A DNA stretch of 64,000 nt from Arthrobacter woluwensis. GTDB lineage: Bacteria; Actinomycetota; Actinomycetes; Actinomycetales; Micrococcaceae. The position numbers were made by a program, and so were the translations under genes. The notes beneath the pieces are model-generated. The model did no database searches and was not told the DNA's origin. It saw nothing but the letters and a program-made list of their open reading frames with translations. Numbering within the stretch: position 1 is the first letter of the stretch; the number at the start of each line of letters is the position of its first letter. Of the stretch, positions 62,483 through 64,000 are shown piece after piece. The stretch spans positions 744,001 to 808,000 of the forward strand of contig NZ_JAUSXR010000001.1 of the NCBI RefSeq assembly GCF_030816155.1, written 5' to 3'.

Positions 62483-63769
62483 GTGAACAACGGCGTCCCT
62501 CTGACTGATGTGGAAGTCCTCCGGATCCGGAACGACTTCCCGCTCCTGGCGCATCCGGTGAACGGGCGGGAGCTCGTCTACCTCGACTCGGGGGCCACGA
62601 GCCAGAACCCCCTGAGCGTGCTGGAAGCCGAGCAGGAGTTCTACGAACAGCGGAACTCCGCCGTGCACCGCGGCGCTCACACCCTGGCGGCCCATGCCAC
62701 GCTGGCCTTCGAGGACGCCCGCGCCACGGTGGCGGAGTTCGTCGGGGCCCGCGAGGAGGAGATCGTCTGGACCTCCAACGCCACCGCCGGCCTCAACCTC
62801 CTCGCCTACGCCTTCTCCAATGCGAGCGTGGGGGAGGTGGCCCCCGAGGCCCGCCGCTTCGCGCTCGGTCCCGGGGACGAGATCGTCGTCACCGAGATGG
62901 AACACCACGCCAATCTGGTGCCGTGGCAGGAGCTCTGCCGCCGGACCGGCGCCACCCTCCGGTACATCCCGCTCACCGACGAGGGCACGCTGGACCTGGA
63001 CGAGGCCGCCCGCGTGATCAACGCCAGGACCCGCGTCCTCGCGTTCACCCACGTCTCGAACGTCCTCGGCACCATCAACCCGGTGGCGCAGCTCGTGGGC
63101 CTGGCCCGCGCGGTGGGCGCCCTGGTGGTCCTGGACGCCTGTCAGTCCGCGCCGCACCTGCCGCTCGACATGAAGGCCCTCGACGTGGACTTCGCCGTCT
63201 TCTCCGGCCACAAGATGCTCGGCCCCACCGGCATCGGCGCCCTCTACGGCCGTCAGGAACTCCTGGACGCCCTGCCGCCCGTGACGACCGGCGGATCGAT
63301 GATCACCACCGTGACCATGGAGCACTCGGGGTACCTCCCGGCTCCGCAGCGTTTCGAGGCGGGCACCCAGCCGGTCTCGCAGGCCATCGCGATGGCCGCG
63401 GCCGCGCGGTATCTGATGGAGACGGGGATGGACCGCGTCCATGCGCGGGAGGAGGTCCTCGCGCAGCGCATGCTCGAGGGTCTGACCCGCATCCCCGGCG
63501 TCCGCACGCTCGGCCCGGCCGCCGGCGTCGAGCGCGCCGCCCTGGTCTCGTTCGACGTGGAGGGCGTGCACGCGCACGACGTCGGCCAGTACCTGGACGC
63601 CCAGGGCATCGCCGTCCGCGTGGGTCACCACTGCGCGCAGCCCCTGCACCGGCGCTACGGCCTTTCGGCGTCGACCCGCGCCAGCGCCTACCTGTACACC
63701 ACCGAGGGCGAGGTGGATGCCTTCCTCGAGGGCGTCGCCGGTGTCCGCGGCTTCTTCGGAGTGAAGTGA
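62483..63769 (+). CDS. sufS: Cysteine desulfurase SufS
   Basis: 428-residue PLP-dependent group II desulfurase providing sulfur for iron-sulfur clusters. The PLP lysine is Lys244 in [16 protein letters not shown] and the reactive Cys384 is in [23 protein letters not shown] and [11 protein letters not shown] are further SufS marks. GTG start 7 nt after GGAGG. sufU starts inside its stop codon, so the two work as the Gram-positive SufS-SufU pair. Confidence 0.93.
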   Translation: MNNGVPLTDVEVLRIRNDFPLLAHPVNGRELVYLDSGATSQNPLSVLEAEQEFYEQRNSAVHRGAHTLAAHATLAFEDARATVAEFVGAREEEIVWTSNATAGLNLLAYAFSNASVGEVAPEARRFALGPGDEIVVTEMEHHANLVPWQELCRRTGATLRYIPLTDEGTLDLDEAARVINARTRVLAFTHVSNVLGTINPVAQLVGLARAVGALVVLDACQSAPHLPLDMKALDVDFAVFSGHKMLGPTGIGALYGRQELLDALPPVTTGGSMITTVTMEHSGYLPAPQRFEAGTQPVSQAIAMAAAARYLMETGMDRVHAREEVLAQRMLEGLTRIPGVRTLGPAAGVERAALVSFDVEGVHAHDVGQYLDAQGIAVRVGHHCAQPLHRRYGLSASTRASAYLYTTEGEVDAFLEGVAGVRGFFGVK

Positions 63770-64000
63770 TGAGTTCTCTCGAATCGCTGTACCAGCAGAC
63801 CATCCTGGAACACGCCAAGGCCCGTCACGGCGCGAGCCTGAGCGAGGTCGCCGCCTGTGAGACGTCCTGGCCCGCGGGCACCGGTCAGTGCCACCAGCTG
63901 AACCCGGTGTGCGGCGACGAGATCACGCTGCGTCTCTCGGTCAGCGGCGCCGAGGGTGAGCGCCGCATCGAATCCCTCGAATGGCTCGGCAACGGCTGCT
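63769..64000 (+). CDS. sufU: SufU iron-sulfur assembly protein (partial)
   Basis: First 77 codons of SufU, the zinc-dependent sulfur acceptor of SufS; the gene runs off the right edge. LYQQTILEHAKARHGAS starts the protein, and the zinc-ligand regions NPVCGDE (Cys, Asp) and GNGC are visible. The ATG overlaps the sufS stop by one base (TGATG). Confidence 0.9.
   Translation, partial: MSSLESLYQQTILEHAKARHGASLSEVAACETSWPAGTGQCHQLNPVCGDEITLRLSVSGAEGERRIESLEWLGNGC

Overview
The window is chromosomal DNA from a high-G+C Gram-positive actinobacterium, most likely a member of the Micrococcaceae (Arthrobacter in the broad sense). I infer this from the very G/C-rich third codon positions, the frequent GTG starts, the RpfB resuscitation factor, the SufS/SufU pair and the actinobacterial gene order tatD-rpfB-ksgA-ispE and glmU-prs-rplY-pth. 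In Mycobacterium these two blocks lie close together. Here about 23 kb of copper, phenylacetate and other genes separate them. The genus is an inference; nothing in the window names it.

Layout. (1) 1-4.2 kb, minus strand: an overlapping MoxR ATPase / DUF58 / transglutaminase operon, the last gene running off the left edge. (2) 4.5-11.7 kb, plus strand: tatD, rpfB, ksgA, ispE (reading frame broken by one extra base), an ABC-F ATPase and a small membrane protein. (3) 11.7-15.8 kb: an EamA exporter and a cupin-type XRE regulator on the minus strand, divergent from a copper P-type ATPase with two CsoR-like operators. (4) 15.8-32.1 kb: a phenylacetate catabolic region. It holds paaK, then paaR and paaZ on the minus strand, then paaABCDE and the beta-oxidation genes (thiolase, paaF, paaH, paaI, paaG) on the plus strand, then two more TetR genes (one frameshifted) and a thioesterase. 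paaK and paaA have near-identical promoter-operator sites. Between paaK and paaR lies an AT-richer segment with an orphan secreted protein, bordered by copies of a 58-bp palindromic repeat. (5) 32.2-36.5 kb: tRNA-Gln, glmU, prs, rplY, pth. (6) 36.6-42.1 kb: two large LuxR-type AAA regulators in tandem. (7) 42.4-62.3 kb: a surface polysaccharide cluster with an initiating sugar-phosphate transferase, a TagD-like cytidylyltransferase, a WecG/TagA glycosyltransferase, flippase, Wzz-like co-polymerase, Wzy-like polymerase, a giant secreted propeller/LamG/PKD protein, two GT4 glycosyltransferases, a GDPD-like lipoprotein, a secreted beta-helix protein, a CDP-alcohol phosphatidyltransferase, and fcl and gmd for GDP-fucose. 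(8) 62.5-64 kb: sufS and the start of sufU.

How the genes work together. The paa genes encode a complete route: activation (PaaK), epoxidation (PaaABCDE), isomerisation (PaaG), ring opening (PaaZ) and beta-oxidation, under a TetR repressor with matching operators at both promoters. The polysaccharide cluster looks Wzx/Wzy-type. The co-occurrence of a glycerol-3-phosphate cytidylyltransferase homologue, a CDP-alcohol transferase and a GDPD homologue suggests glycerol-phosphate chemistry on a fucose-containing polymer; that is an inference. A 13-bp inverted-repeat motif (TAC-N4-GTAGT) occurs twice upstream of the first polysaccharide gene and once between gmd and sufS, so it is a candidate operator.

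Other structure. I see two families of dispersed palindromic repeats, a nested four-box palindrome after prs, and repeated use of a TANNNT box ending 6-8 nt before the start codon without a Shine-Dalgarno site (probable leaderless transcripts). Two genes carry single-base insertions that look like sequencing errors or recent mutations. No CRISPR array, integrase, transposase or prophage gene was found. Base composition was judged by eye except where a hand count is stated.
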